From Corythucha ciliata (lineage: Eukaryota > Arthropoda > Insecta > Hemiptera > Tingidae), in contig CM075941.1 of NCBI GenBank assembly GCA_038030265.1, positions 19,406,001 through 19,470,000 of the forward strand: a stretch of DNA of 64,000 nucleotides, in the 5' to 3' direction. Below are positions 45,840 through 57,381 of the stretch, in pieces (position 1 is the stretch's first letter; each line of letters opens with the position of its first letter). The notes below the pieces were generated by a model. That model was not told the origin of the DNA. It saw only the letters and a list, made by a program, of their open reading frames with translations, and searched no databases. A program made the translations under genes and the position numbers.

Positions 45840-46325
45840 GCAAGCTCGGATCCAAATTTAAGCGAAATTATAAAATTTCCTGGCTGAATGTCCGCGAAAT
45901 GGACATTTTCGATTCTTAATTTCAGCGAATTGCAAGTTTAGAGTCTTGAATTTACAAATTTCGGGGCGTTTTTCGTGGAGGCGGAACTCTAGAGTCGGGG
46001 TAGCCTAAAATCCGGACGAATCCCACCAATTTGGAAATTTATTGGCTGAATATCCAAAGAATTGCATTTTTCGGGTCTTAATTCCCGCTAAATTGCGAGA
46101 TTTTGGTTTTAATTTCGACGGAATTACGGTAGTTTCGGAACTTCATTCGGAGCTTAATCTCTGGAAATCACGTTAGCAGTTTTTCGTGTGGGCTATAATG
46201 TATTTCTTTGGGGATTTATTGTCAGTAATTTCGCGCGATTCTCTACAATCTAAATATGTACCCACGAAAAACAGAAATCGCAATTTCAATGAATTCACCT
46301 TAAACAGATTTTTCAGACACGAAAA
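45840..46325 (-). repeat. family D array, reverse
   Basis: GAATTGCAAGTTTAGAGTCT and TTAATTTCGGCGGAATT-like units, the reverse complement of the 22.9-23.7 kb family. Confidence 0.55.
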
Positions 46326-46329
46326 GAGC

Positions 46330-47010
46330 CAGAATCATCAAGTTTAAACTTATTACTCTTTTGAAACCCAAAGTTCGTGGATATCGTCCTTTTGGAAACC
46401 TATTACGAGGCTATGACCCCTTCAAAAAACGTATTTCACGTGGTTGACTCAAGCAGAAAACACAAATTCGGGTGTTTGGCCCTTCCAAAAACCTAATTCC
46501 GCGGATTTGGCAGCCTTCTTATATAAGGCGATGATATTGCACTATTTTAAAACGTGATTTCACGGGGATGGCTCTGTTAAAAACAAAATTCAGCGGTTCA
46601 GGCTTTTTCAAACACGTACACTTCCAAGGAATTTACAGGTTGGGATAAATCATAAATTAATTTCGCGGATCACGGTAGCAATCGCGGATATCGTTTCTTT
46701 AAAAGTAATTATTTGTGGGACTGGCTCAACCAAAAAATTGTCGTTTTACGTCCAGACACCGATTTGCATGGATCCTGGAGGATGATTTCGCGAGTTTGGC
46801 AGCTCAGAAAACGAATTTCACTCTTCGGGTTCTATAAAAACACAATTTCGCAAGTTGGACTTTATAAAAAACCCTGGCTGTCCAAACATCTAATCAAAGC
46901 TACGTTTCACCTTCTTGGGAGTCAGAAATTCACTGATTGCCCCGGAAACTGGGAAATTGTGATTTTCACCACGCATTCAACACAATTAGGGCGAGCAGCT
47001 ATGAATTTTG
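46330..47010 (+). repeat. family B array, forward, fourth locus
   Basis: TTTTAAAACGTGATTTCACG, GGGATGGCTC-type units. The 113-codon frame 46713-47054 is largely inside and is not supported as a gene. Confidence 0.65.
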
Positions 47011-47627
47011 GCTCTGGAAATCTTGACTTGATCGTCAAGAAACTCACCTTCTAGCCCTAGAAACAAAATATTTGAATTTACAGGAGGAGTTTCAGTAAAC
47101 ATTTTATTGTTTACGCGTAAAGGAACGTCCTTGGATATACAGCCGGGTCTTAAGGAAAATACGAGACATGAATTTTGCAAAAAGGGACAACCAACAACAT
47201 CTATTTCGTGGAAAACTGATTCAAAATTTCAAAAGTTGACAATAACGTTCTCTTCAAGGAATCAGTCTCACTAAGAAACGGCTAACTCACGCGCTCTGAA
47301 GGCAGAGGGCGTAAGAGGCCGCATCTATACTTTCAAATCCAATTAAAGTGCTATTTTCCTGAAAGCTCTGACTTAGTTCAGTAACATTGAAACGAAAATT
47401 GCATCCAATTAATGCATTATGCGTTTGAAAGCAACATTACAGTAGTTTTCTGATAGGAGTTTCCAACAATAATTGTCAACCTCAAATGCATTTTTTTTTA
47501 CCCGAAGTAGCAATGCGTAGGTAGGATAAAATAATTACCTAACAGAACTTTGTTATGAATAGTTTTCTATTGATTATTTTTGTTCCTATTAATTTTGCGT
47601 TTCGTCAAAAAATATAATGATTGATAA

Positions 47628-47764
47628 AGGCCCGTTCACAAGTTCTATGTTTGTGTTGTGTGGTGTCTATGCAACCTATCAAAATGCTTCATTTTTCGAG
47701 GGAATAAATTTGTTTGGTTGCATAAACTCCACACAACGCAAACACAGAGCTTGTGAACGGGCCT
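47628..47764. mobile_element. foldback MITE GGCCCGTTCACAAG family, copy 2
   Basis: AGGCCCGTTCACAAGTTC and reversed AGGCCCGTTCACAAGCTC, with the same centre CTTCATTTTTCGAGGGAATA as the copy at 22040. Flanks TAA at 47625-47627 and 47765-47767; 137 bp. Confidence 0.9.
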
Positions 47765-47767
47765 TAA

Positions 47768-50157
47768 AGCGTTGTCCATTCGCTAAAAATTCTGCATTTC
47801 GGGCACTTCATTTTCACCTGCTCTCTCTTAATTAAACACAGACAGGACGGGTGGAAATACATTGCCTCGAAGCAAACGGAAAACGCTATAAGAAACAGCG
47901 ACACACCGTGTCAATCGATGAGGCTTTTCGTGTTTGTTGGGGTTTCATCTACCAGGCAGGTGGAAGTTCCGCTGCGTATTTCAATTTAGTTTTTTCGACA
48001 CCAAGAGACACTCGAGAGAAAATTCCCCTCCACCCACCTTATGATGAATATTAAGGAGTAAAAGAAAGTCGAGAAGCTGTTTGGAGGGGAAAAAAGAACG
48101 AAAAAGGAAGGAAGCAGACCAATTAAATTTGCCTTTGATTTTGTCTTCTTTCATCATATTTTTTATAGCTGGGCACGAAGCCAAGTGAGCAACAACCCTT
48201 TTTTTATAGCTTTGAAAAAACGTTGAATTAATTATTCATTTAATTGTAATGCTAATTCTATCCTTCTGAAGCACACAATATTCTCACCGTTTGTGCGGCT
48301 GGTCCTCGACCCAGTGTACATTGATACTACATATTTAGTCCCCCGGCATGCTATTTATAGCACCAGACGCAATCTTTCTTGATCTTACAAGCCCTATGAG
48401 AATGAAACACTTGCCAGCGAGTTACACGAGTATAATGTAACAAGTTCGCACACAAAGTACCCCCCTTCTCACTCTAAACCTTCTTGACATTTACCTACAT
48501 AACTACCAACTACCAAAGTGTGATAAGGAAGGGAAGCCCTCCAACTGGATCCTGTCGCACGTTTTCTCCTTTTTATTCCTCCTACACACACCCCCCCGTT
48601 CTGACAGTTTAAAAAGACCGCTTCTCTGTAAAAGTACATACTTAAAGCTTTACCGCTCATTGCGGAAAGCAGTCTATGTTGTCTGTTTTAAAGCCAGCCT
48701 TCTACAGGCCTTTAAAAAAGCCTATTTTTCTTCTGCTAAGGTTCTCTTCTCCTTAAACGATGAATATGATTAAAATCGCGGTTTGCGTAAATAAATTGCT
48801 CGATAGACCTTAATTTGCAGTTATACGTATAAAATGTTTCGTAGCACTGTACGTGCGATCATGAACCGCAGAGCTTTCAAAAATGTATTCAACGTACATC
48901 TAGGGAACACGTATACTAGCTCAAGGACCAAGAGCTGATGCCCCCAAAACATTTTGCCTTTCGTTCCAACGTGGACGTGGCTGCCTGTATAATTTGGAAG
49001 ATAGCTAATAATACACCAATTTCTTTTTATTTAATCAACAAATTAAGGGATTGACTCTTGAGCGAGTCAAAAAGAGGAACAATAATGAAAAGGAAAAATA
49101 GGAGAATCACACTTCACGCGTCGCCCTTTCACATATAAACAAACAGGCAACCAAGATTTCTGCTTCAAAGGATCATTTCACGTTTGTCACCTCCTATAGG
49201 TAAATACAACTTCCACTAAGTAACCAGTGTGGATACTATAACTAGCAGATAAGGAAAGGAGAATGCTTCGGAATAAAGCAGGTCATTGAACAAATCAATG
49301 TCACGGAGCCAGAGCAAAATTTTCATTGGCGAGAAGAGGCTGACCAAGACTATAATGCGTACCAGCAGTTTCCTTCTGTATATATCTATACGAGAAAGAA
49401 AAAAACCCTGGGATTTTTTTTTTTTTTTTCGTTTTTCTCTTTTGAAGCCGTGACAAAACGGCAAGGTTTTTCTTAGCATTCCCCCAGAACAAAAGTCAAT
49501 ATAACTAATACAGCAAAAGCAATGACATTTGTACTCGTGGGCTGGACATGGAAGTGGCGAAAGTTGAACTTTTCCCTTTTTTCGGCTACTTCTTACGAAT
49601 AACGGTTAATTTTTCATTTTTACTTCCATGTTTGGGAATGGAAGTATAGGGTTCTTTAATTTATTTTTTGCTTGTAGTTTGAAGGATAGAACTGTCACTT
49701 GCCCGAGATGGGTTCTGTGTAGAGAACCTCACTAAGTGACTATGACTAGCAATAAAAAAAATATTATAATTATTCGGGCCTAAAAGTAAATTAAGGGGAA
49801 AAAAAGAGATGATCGCACCCGTCGTGGAATAAAGGCACAACTCTAAAATGATGTTTGTTGGGGAATCGGCCGAGAAATTTCGGTTCTATTTCTGGCAGTC
49901 AACTTCCTACAAACAATGAATGAATGGCAAGGATTGATTCGCCATTTATTTCCTATAGCATTACTCTTGTGGCCCCTAATTCATAAATTGCATTTGTGGT
50001 CCTTGCAGGGGGTACAAATTGTCCGTTTTGCCAAAATTTTGAATTGTAACCTTTTTTTGTGGACAAATGGGAATCATTTTTAATTGTAACTTTTTTTGGT
50101 GGATAATGTAATTTTCTTTCTCGTTTTGTTTCGCCTTCTTGGAATTCTTGGGATCAG
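47768..50157. other. gene-free stretch
   Basis: A 67-codon frame at 47851-48054 begins at GTG, not ATG, and has no known motif. A T run lies at 49414-49430. No element ends were recognised up to the inverted repeat at 50158. Confidence 0.3.
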
Positions 50158-50403
50158 GAGGGTGATTCTGTAACTCGCAAAATTTACGTGTCGTAACTGG
50201 GAAGGAGGGGGAGAGGATGTACCCCGTTGCCTTGGTTTTTCCACGCATTTGTCAAGAATTTATTATTTTTTCTTCGAGACCACACATTCTAGCGTGAAAA
50301 TTCCACAGTTTAATTCACTAGGTATCGTAAAAACCATGGCAACGAGGTACCTCCCCTCGCCCTTCTTCCATTTTACGACAGCAGAAATAATACCCATTTC
50401 TAA

Positions 50404-50544
50404 AGCCCTGTTCACACGATGCAATGTTTGAAGCTAAATTGCAAGCTGGATTTTTAAAAACATCCGGTCACTGCCAAGGAACATATGTTTTTAAAAAACC
50501 AGCGTGCAATATAGCTTCAAACATTGCACCGTGTGAACAGGGCT
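50404..50544. mobile_element. foldback MITE inserted in the reverse transcriptase frame, TAA duplication
   Basis: Ends AGCCCTGTTCACACGATGCA and reversed AGCCCTGTTCACACGGTGCA, flanked by TAA at 50401-50403 and 50545-50547; 141 bp. Leaving it out rejoins AEIIPIS with KKGKSPTCPENFRPIAL in one frame, the usual start of a non-LTR reverse transcriptase. The insertion is therefore younger than the retroelement. Confidence 0.9.
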
Positions 50545-50602
50545 TAAGAAGGGCAAATCTCCAACCTGCCCAGAGAACTTCCGTCCAATTGCACTCACGA
50601 GT

Positions 50603-52543
50603 GTGTTTTGCAAGCTGTTGGAGAGGATGGTTCTCAACCGGCTGAACATATTCCTGGAAGAACGGGGACTGCTATCCCACGCGCAGGCAGGATTCCGAGC
50701 ACACCGCAGTACCATGGAACATATTGCCCATTTGTCCCAAGAAATAAAGAACGGGTTCCAACGTAAACAAAGCTCACTGGCTGTGTTTGTGGATTTTAAA
50801 TCAGCATTTGATGTTTTCTGGCGGAAAAAGCTGCTCAGTAAGCTCCTGGAGCTGGGTGTGCATGGACATATGTACAGGTTTGTCGCCTCTTTTCTTGCTC
50901 AGCGCTTCACTAGGGTGCGATACAACAATGAGGTCTCAGTGTACAGACAGACTCGCCAGGGACTTCCGCAGGGCTCAGTGCTGAGCCCGACGCTGTTCAG
51001 CATAATGATTGATGATGTCATCAACCAGGTTACAAGTCCTGGAATTAACGCACTCCTTTATGCTGACGACTTGGTGATCTGGGGTACAAGCAGCTCGATT
51101 CAAGCCCTCGAAACCGCACTGAATGGAGCGTTGAGATCACTGGGTAGATGGGCTGCCGAAAATGAGATGACAGTGAGTCCAACTAAGACCATTTTTCAGC
51201 TGTTTAGCCTTTCCAAAAAGGAGCATTCCATCTCGCTCTTCTACAACTCTGAAGCCATCCCGAGAACATCGGAGGCAGTCTACCTGGGGGTGAGACTGGA
51301 CACGCAGCTCACCTGGAGGAAACATATTGATTCTCTGAAGGATAAAGGCCTGAATAGATGTAAATTGCTCAAGCGACTCACTGGTACCAAATGGGGTGCA
51401 ACTCAGGATGTCCTGGCCTTAACATACAAAACCTACGTGCGCCCTGTTCTGGAGTATGGATCTGAGGTTACTGTGACTGCTGCAGATACCCACCTCACAA
51501 AGCTGGAAAAAGCCCAGAACTGCGCCCTGCGAGTCGTAACAGGTGGCCCAAGGTCTACACCAATCACTGCAATGCAAGTCCAGTCGGGCATTGAACCTTT
51601 GAAGGACCGACAGCAGATAGCCTCTGTAATGTTGAGGGAAAGGCTGGCAAGGCTTAGTGATCCATACTGGACCGAGGACAACAGTGTGGCACCTAGACTG
51701 AAGACCCAGACAAGCTTCACTTCTGCAGTGGCAGGGATTGAGGAGGAGCATGCCATCTCTCTTGGCCCGAGAGAGGCTTTTCTTGGTTCAATGCCAATCC
51801 TGAGCACTCCCCGGCTAAGACTTGACCTCGTTAGAGAGGTTAGTAAGGAGCTGTGTTCATCCCAGGAGCTGAGATCCCTTGCCCTGGCGACTATAGAGGA
51901 GAGATATCCACCTGAAACATGGCTGCATGTCTACACTGACGGATCCGCCCAAAACTCGACCACCAATGCAGGAGCAGGAGTTTTCTCCAACTCTTTCCAA
52001 CTTAGTGCTCCCGTTGGACAGTCAGCCTCCAACTTTGACGGGGAGGTCGAAGCCATTTCTATGGCTCTGGGCGAGTGCCTGAGGAGAGCTGACACCAGAG
52101 TCGCAATTTTTGTGGACTCCATGGCAGCTCTCCAAGCCGTGTGTAACGCTAGAGGAGATGACGACAGTTCCATTGTGAGAAGGTCCAAGCAACGAGCACA
52201 CGAGCTGATCAGCAGAGGAGTGGAACTGGTGCTTCAGTGGATTCCCGGACACTGTGGAGTGTATGGGAATGAGGAAGCTGATCGTCTGGCGAGAGAGGGT
52301 GCCCTTTCCGCCCAATTTGAGAATAGCGTCACGTACCACACTTCCAAAAGAGATACTATTAAGACCTGTATTATGAAATCTTTGGAAGTAAGGCAGCAGC
52401 GGGAAGCTGAAGGTAGGAAGTGGCAATCACTGACTGTACAAAACGGACGGATTCCACATAACCTTCCTCGACAAGTAACTGTAGCCTGTTTCAGGCTAAC
52501 CACAGAGGCCATGACTACCTCCAAGGCCACCTGCACAGAATAG
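50603..52543 (+). pseudogene. reverse transcriptase-RNase H, partial ORF2
   Basis: 646 codons are open from the first in-frame ATG, but the true reading frame enters from upstream (KKGKSPTCPENFRPIAL at 50546-50599). Reverse transcriptase motif A is VFVDFKSAFD (about residues 54-63), the catalytic YADD is at residues 153-156 (51059-51070), and QGLPQGSVLSP lies between them. RNase H spans about residues 440-575, with YTDGSA, a Glu in EVEAIS, DSMAAL and NEEADRLA supplying the expected acidic set. A small insertion near 52505 shifts the frame and causes the stop at 52541. The shifted frame continues GHDYLQGHLHRIGVF to a CX2CX8HX3C knuckle and ends at about 52740. Codon usage is GC-richer than the surroundings. 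Confidence 0.9.
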
Positions 52544-52944
52544 GTGTATTTCAGAGCCCGGATTGTGTGCTCTGTGGAGGCGGGTTCATGGATGGTCAGC
52601 ATCTGGGTAATTGTCCGGAGCTTGAAGACGTCCGTGCATCCTTGGAGGCCGAAAATTGTATTTACACCAGAAACTCGACGTTATATTGGGCTGCGAGAAG
52701 ACGAATGGCCGAAGTTGCCGCAAACCGTCGAGGCATAAGATAAAAAAAAAAAAAAATTTACGACACGTAAATTTTACAAGTTACAGAATCACCCCCCAGT
52801 TCTGAGATGTTCATGTATTCGAAATGACTCCATTTGACCATGATAACAACATTTGATATTTTTATGAACAATAAAAAAAAACAGTCTTTATTAAAAATGG
52901 AACATTAAAAAGAAACTTAGTAGGTACTAAGTTCCTAGTAATAG

Positions 52945-53194
52945 TAGAGAACCTTTAAAACACAGGTATTGCAACACGGATTTCGGCGCCATATTTGGTC
53001 CCTCAGTCGTTAGGGTAAACACAATATCATGAATGAAAAAATTGTCATCGTAACAGCAAACAAACGCGGAACGCGGTCGAAATAAATAAAAATATCCTAC
53101 TTGTCAATGAGATCAGGTGACAACTATAATCATATGAGGGACCAAGTATGGCGCTGATTTGCGTGTTGCAGTACTCGTGTTTTATAGTGCCTTA
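52945..53194. mobile_element. inverted-repeat element with 7-bp duplication, copy B (250 bp)
   Basis: TAGAGAACCTTTAAAACACA at the left and, reversed, TAAGGCACTATAAAACACGA at the right. Inner pair CCATATTTGGTCCCTC. Flanks GTAATAG at 52938-52944 and 53195-53201. Closely related to copy C at 60621, same length, opposite orientation. Confidence 0.9.
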
Positions 53195-54253
53195 GTAATA
53201 GATGCTAAATTCCTCACCACAGTCACTACTGCCCTGTTTTTTTGTTTCATCTCTGCTTAATAGTTTCTTTCTACTCGTTTGTACGAAAATTCGAGAAATG
53301 CATTAAAACAAAAAATTAAACTAATAAGAATCATTAAACCAATAAAGTGGAATACCTATCAAGGAACCTATAAGGAAGAACAATATTACACAGTCCATCC
53401 AAGACTAGAACAATGTAAACTTAGCTATAATTATGTATAATGGATCAAATCCAAGGCAATTAACAAAGATTTCAAATGACATTAGGCAGTTTGATACCGC
53501 ACCAAAACAAAGAATAGCAGGAATTTATTATGAGGCAGTAATATACAGAAAATAATTACTTCAATGATTTATAAAAATCGGCATAAGTTGGTTTAATGTA
53601 TTTACTGTCGACTTTGGATTTTTTTTTTTTTTTTTTCTGGAATCGGTAACTGTGCCTGATACGCTTTTTTCACTGCCCACGCCCTGAGTTTCTCTTTCTG
53701 CTCTTCAGCACTCAGTGTAAATGACGACAGCCTAGTGTTTCTTTTCTGCTCAAGTCGGTTAATGTCAACGAAATCAAATGACTCTTGCTGATAAGAAGTT
53801 TTACATTGGAAAATGAACGGGTTTTCTTGGCACAGCTTATTACTTAGATGTCACTGAAATTGAATCATTGGTTGTCTTCGTTTAGACACAGTAAAATTGG
53901 TCCCCACTGAATGGCTCAGATCCTTGAAGTCAATGAAGTCCTTATGACCGAACTCGTTCACGACATGATACGGTGGTCTCTTCTTGGCTGCCTTCATGAT
54001 TTGATAATATTGCGAGGGAACGTAGATCGGACTAGCTTTAAGGGCTCTTGAGATTTCTTTTTCAATGAGGAAGTTACGTAAAAAATAAAAATCGCTGGAA
54101 ACATTTTTTTTTCGAAAGAAAATGACTTAATATGACCAGGAATTCAATATTAGTGCGTAAATGATTGATTTCGATTTATAGCGAAATAATGAAACTTGCC
54201 AATTTTTTTTGTTACCTTAAACGGCCGGTCTGTGACTCGTGACGTAGTTAAGG

Positions 54254-54644
54254 TGTTGTGACCCCTCAGTTTTAAGTTTGCAATAAAAACTCCAAGTTTA
54301 TTCAAATCGAACAAATCCAAAACTGTTTATATATAATCACGAAGAGATATTGTCTTCCCACACGTCTTTTTTATTATTCATAATTTCCTTTTTTATAATT
54401 CCAGTTTTCGGTCTACAAGGAAACCATCTTCGGGGGAAAAAAGAGGATTCTTGTCAAAAACCTCTAAAAAAAATTTTCGTGTAGAGCACGTCAACTGAAG
54501 TCAAAAAACAAATCCCTATGGTAGACGTGCTGCTGTGGTAGATGTACAAAAAAATCCCACAATATCTACGCCATAAGATGGACCAAAACTGTTTATTTAT
54601 CAATTCAATAATTCTAACCATGTGACACATATAGCGGTATCACA
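54254..54644 (-). repeat. 3' LTR of the gypsy element, 391 bp
   Basis: It starts TGTGATACC right after a polypurine tract (AAGGAAGGGAGGA) and ends TCACAACA. AATAAA lies in its last 70 bases (GAATAAACTTGG). No second LTR was found, so identity-based dating is not possible. Confidence 0.7.
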
Positions 54645-54936
54645 TCCTCCCTTCCTTCATGACACGAGCTCAAGGAAACGCCAGTCGATTTGGAGGACGC
54701 CTTATTCTTTGAGAACGCCTCAGTTTATCCGGCGTAGCTTCTCTGAATTTCTCGTCCACTTCACTTAAACGACTCCTTTCACACATTTCAGGTAGCTCGT
54801 TGGTAGGAACGCTTCCGGACGATATTCTTCTCGTTTCTTTCAAATTTCGTGCGTTGTCTTCTAGAAGTGGCCATGGATATCTTTATTTTCGTGATATTTC
54901 GTGATTGATTGGTCTTTTAGATCCGACTAAAGCCTT

Positions 54937-55391
54937 TCAATTTCTTTGATACCTTCTTTCTCCAACAATCACCTCGTACCTCCGTGGAACGCCTTCTATT
55001 TTATTTTTAATGATTCCATGTTGCCCTAAGCCCTGAATGTAAACTTGCTCTCCTTCTTGTAATTCTCTGAGTTCACGAGTTTTTTTTTTTACTCTTACTA
55101 CACCAATAAGCTTGCTTGACCTTATTATTGCCATCAATTTTGCGAAGGTTGTCAAAATTTGGCCACTTGGGCTCGAGAAGTTCCGGGTTCAAAGGAAGAG
55201 TTCCTCGTAACTTTCGTCCCAGTGGTGCGGTATGCTAGAAGTACCGGGAACAAATATTCCTTCCGAAGGATGTTCTTTGCTATTTTGACCATTGCCTCAG
55301 CAAAGCCATTACTTTGAGGGTACTTCGGTGAGCTAGTAATTATCGACATTCCAATATCCTTTGCGAAAGATCGAATTTCGTAGGACGTCAA
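54937..55391 (-). pseudogene. gypsy integrase, core end and C-terminal region
   Basis: Two frames overlap (55391-55152 and 55155-54937). The first holds SYEIRSFAKDIG, then SSPKYPQSNGFAEAMVKIAK with the catalytic Glu of the DDE triad. The second is the basic C-terminal part (VKKKTRELRELQEGEQVYIQ). Further upstream on the minus strand, a damaged zinc-binding HHCC domain (EGHGGESKCLDRAIKSV, near 55740-55640) and a core start (AADHFKFQGKWYLAVGDYF, near 55560-55500) can be read in different frames. Confidence 0.8.
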
Positions 55392-55888
55392 ATTGGACGC
55401 ACAGTCACACTAAAAGTTTCTGGGATTCCGAAAGTTGCAAACAGATATGACTTTTCGTGACGTCAAATCTGTACCGACACACTCTACGTTAAGATAGCGA
55501 GAGAAGTAATCTCCAACCGCCAAGTACCATTTTCCTTGAAATTTAAAATGATCTGCTGCTATAACCTGCCACGGCCATCTTGTAGCTTTAAAGGTATTAA
55601 CGGTTCTGAAAACTTATTTCTGTGTTCTATGCATTTTTTACATTCGCCAACTTTTTATTTAATTTCCCGATTCACAGTTGGCCACCAAACACAGACTTTA
55701 TAGCCCTATCTAAGCACTTAGATTCCCCTCCATGGCCCTCACGGATTTTTGTTAAATTTCTTTTCGAAGTTAATGTGGAATGACTACCTGATGTTTGAAC
55801 ATTAAAACGTCTCGTTTCAACCAAAGGTCGTTTACAAATTTCCGAAATGGTGTTAGTCCGTTGTGATCCATGCTATTGGGGCGTTCGT

Positions 55889-56617
55889 TCAACAAAACCG
55901 TTTTACAGCTAAACAAACGGAATCTTTAAGCTGAGCTCTTCGGACTTTATCCAAACTTGAGTCTAGCAATTCTGGTCCGCACACCTCAGTTACAAAAACT
56001 TCGACTTCCTTTTCAAAGAGAATATATTCCCTATTTTCACCATTTTGAACAGGTGCCCTTGAAAGTGCATCTGGACCATAGAATTTATTTCCCGAAACGT
56101 GAGTCAGTCGATAAATGAATTGCATCAAACTCATTCTAAAGCTTTGTATCCTAGCGGATAGTTAAACAATTGCTTTATTTCCTAATAGCGATACAAGAGG
56201 TTTGTGATCAGTTAGAATTTCAAATTCTGTCCCAATAAGTAAGTCCCTGAAGTGTTCACAGCCTCTAGTAACCCCTAATGCTTCTCTCTCGATGTTCGAA
56301 TAATTTTTCTCAGCTTTTGAAAGTCCTCTTGAGGCGTATTGGATAGGCTTCCATGACCCTGTGACTTGCTCTTGCTCTTGCCCCAAACCAATCATACTTG
56401 CACCTGCAGCTAATCTCAAGGGTTTATTCGGGTCATAAAAACTATGTACGGGCGTAGACGATAAAAGCAGTTTTATTCTTTGGAATGAATCATCTTGATT
56501 TGCATCCCAATACCATTCTGATTTCTTTGCAAGTAAATTACGGAGAGGTTTTGCGACAGACGATAATTGAGGGCAAAATTTGGCATAATAATTAGTCATC
56601 CCAAGAAACCGTCTCAA
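55889..56617 (-). pseudogene. gypsy RNase H region
   Basis: The frame 56617-56162 reads RRFLGMTNYYAKFCPQLS (thumb/connection) into the RNase H domain: YASRGLSKAEKNYSNIEREA and EILTDHKPLVSL. A stop follows, then the end of the domain (GNKFYGPDALSRAPV) in 56134-55889. The first catalytic Asp position appears as AAGASMIGLG (usually D-A-S), so an essential residue is changed. Confidence 0.8.
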
Positions 56618-56618
56618 T

Positions 56619-57381
56619 TCAGTAACATTCGTCGGTTTCGGATACGTAACTATGGCTTGAACCTTTGACAGCTTCTATTCCATCCCCGGACACAATATGA
56701 CCTAGAAACTTCACTATTTTAGCTCTGAATACACATTTCATTTCATTTAAAGTCACCCCCTCATTATTTAGCCTTATAAGAACATTAGTTAATCGTTCGT
56801 CATGCTCTTCGACAGAATTTCCATAAATAAGTGAATCGTCTAGTAAAGTAATCACACCGTCTATGCCTTTTAGTACGTTCGTCATGTACTTATGGAAAAC
56901 CTCGGGCGCGCTGGAAACGCCCATCGGAACCCTGTTGTAATAGTACCGACCGAAAGGTGTTAAAAAAGTTGTATTTAGTACTTTCCGGGTGTAATTTTAT
57001 CTGATAGTACCCCGACGGCATCATGAGCCTCTCCCTTTTTACAACTTTGTTTAAGTGGTAGTAATCTACACAGATTCGAACTTCCTCTGCATTTGCTTTT
57101 GGTACGACCACCATGTGAGCTACCCAGTCCGTTGGCTCATCAATGCGAGTGATAATGCCAAGCTTTTCCATCCGGTCTAACTCTCTTTTTGTCTTTTCCC
57201 TCAAAGGAATTGGAATTTTTCGTGGGACTCCGACCGCGTAAGGCTTAGCATGGTCTTCTATAATGATTTTACGTTCCGCTTTCATGAGACCAATTGCTTT
57301 GAAAAGTTCGGGAAACTGTTTTTCTATCTTCATGTTTAGTTTATAGACCTGTCCTACCCATTTCAAAATTCCCAATTTCAA
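56619..57381 (-). pseudogene. gypsy reverse transcriptase, internally deleted
   Basis: The frame 57381-56890 carries the fingers (REKTKRELDRMEKLGIITR, VRICVDYYHLNKVVK). It then jumps from MMPS directly to GYYQIKLHP, lacking roughly 25 residues that normally include the first catalytic Asp (KLDANSGY in relatives). A frameshift follows at FNTF. The frame 56924-56619 continues with MGVSSAPEVFHKYM and LLDDSLIYG, the active-site DD with Leu instead of the usual Tyr. The copy cannot be functional. Confidence 0.85.

Larger units (their letters stand above)
50204..52756 (+). mobile_element. 5'-truncated non-LTR retrotransposon with RNase H, I/R1/Jockey-type group
   Basis: Only the second half of ORF2 remains: reverse transcriptase, RNase H and a C-terminal cysteine knuckle, ending in a 15-base poly(A) at 52742-52756. 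Coding similarity is traceable from about 50330 (LPSPFFHFTTAEIIPIS) across an inserted MITE into the main frame at 50603. No endonuclease or ORF1 is left, so the copy is dead on arrival. The left boundary is uncertain (somewhere between 50197 and 50330). The presence of RNase H argues against a simple Jockey and for the I/LOA/R1 side, but the clade needs a tree. Confidence 0.85.
50158..52796. repeat. inverted repeat enclosing the non-LTR element
   Basis: The left arm 50158-50196 (GGAGGGTGATTCTGTAACTC, then GCAAAATTTACGTGTCGTAA) is the reverse complement of the right arm 52758-52796, with few mismatches. The right arm begins directly after the retroelement poly(A). The simplest reading is an older foldback or DNA element into whose centre the retrotransposon inserted. 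Confidence 0.75.

Noticed and set aside
46713..47054. 113-codon open frame
   Set aside because: Mostly inside family B repeats, with no domain, signal or splice context.
47851..48054. 67-codon coding-like frame
   Set aside because: Begins at GTG with no ATG, no splice sites and no motif.
51419..52602. Several minus-strand frames of 85-134 codons
   Set aside because: Shadows of the reverse transcriptase-RNase H frame on the other strand.
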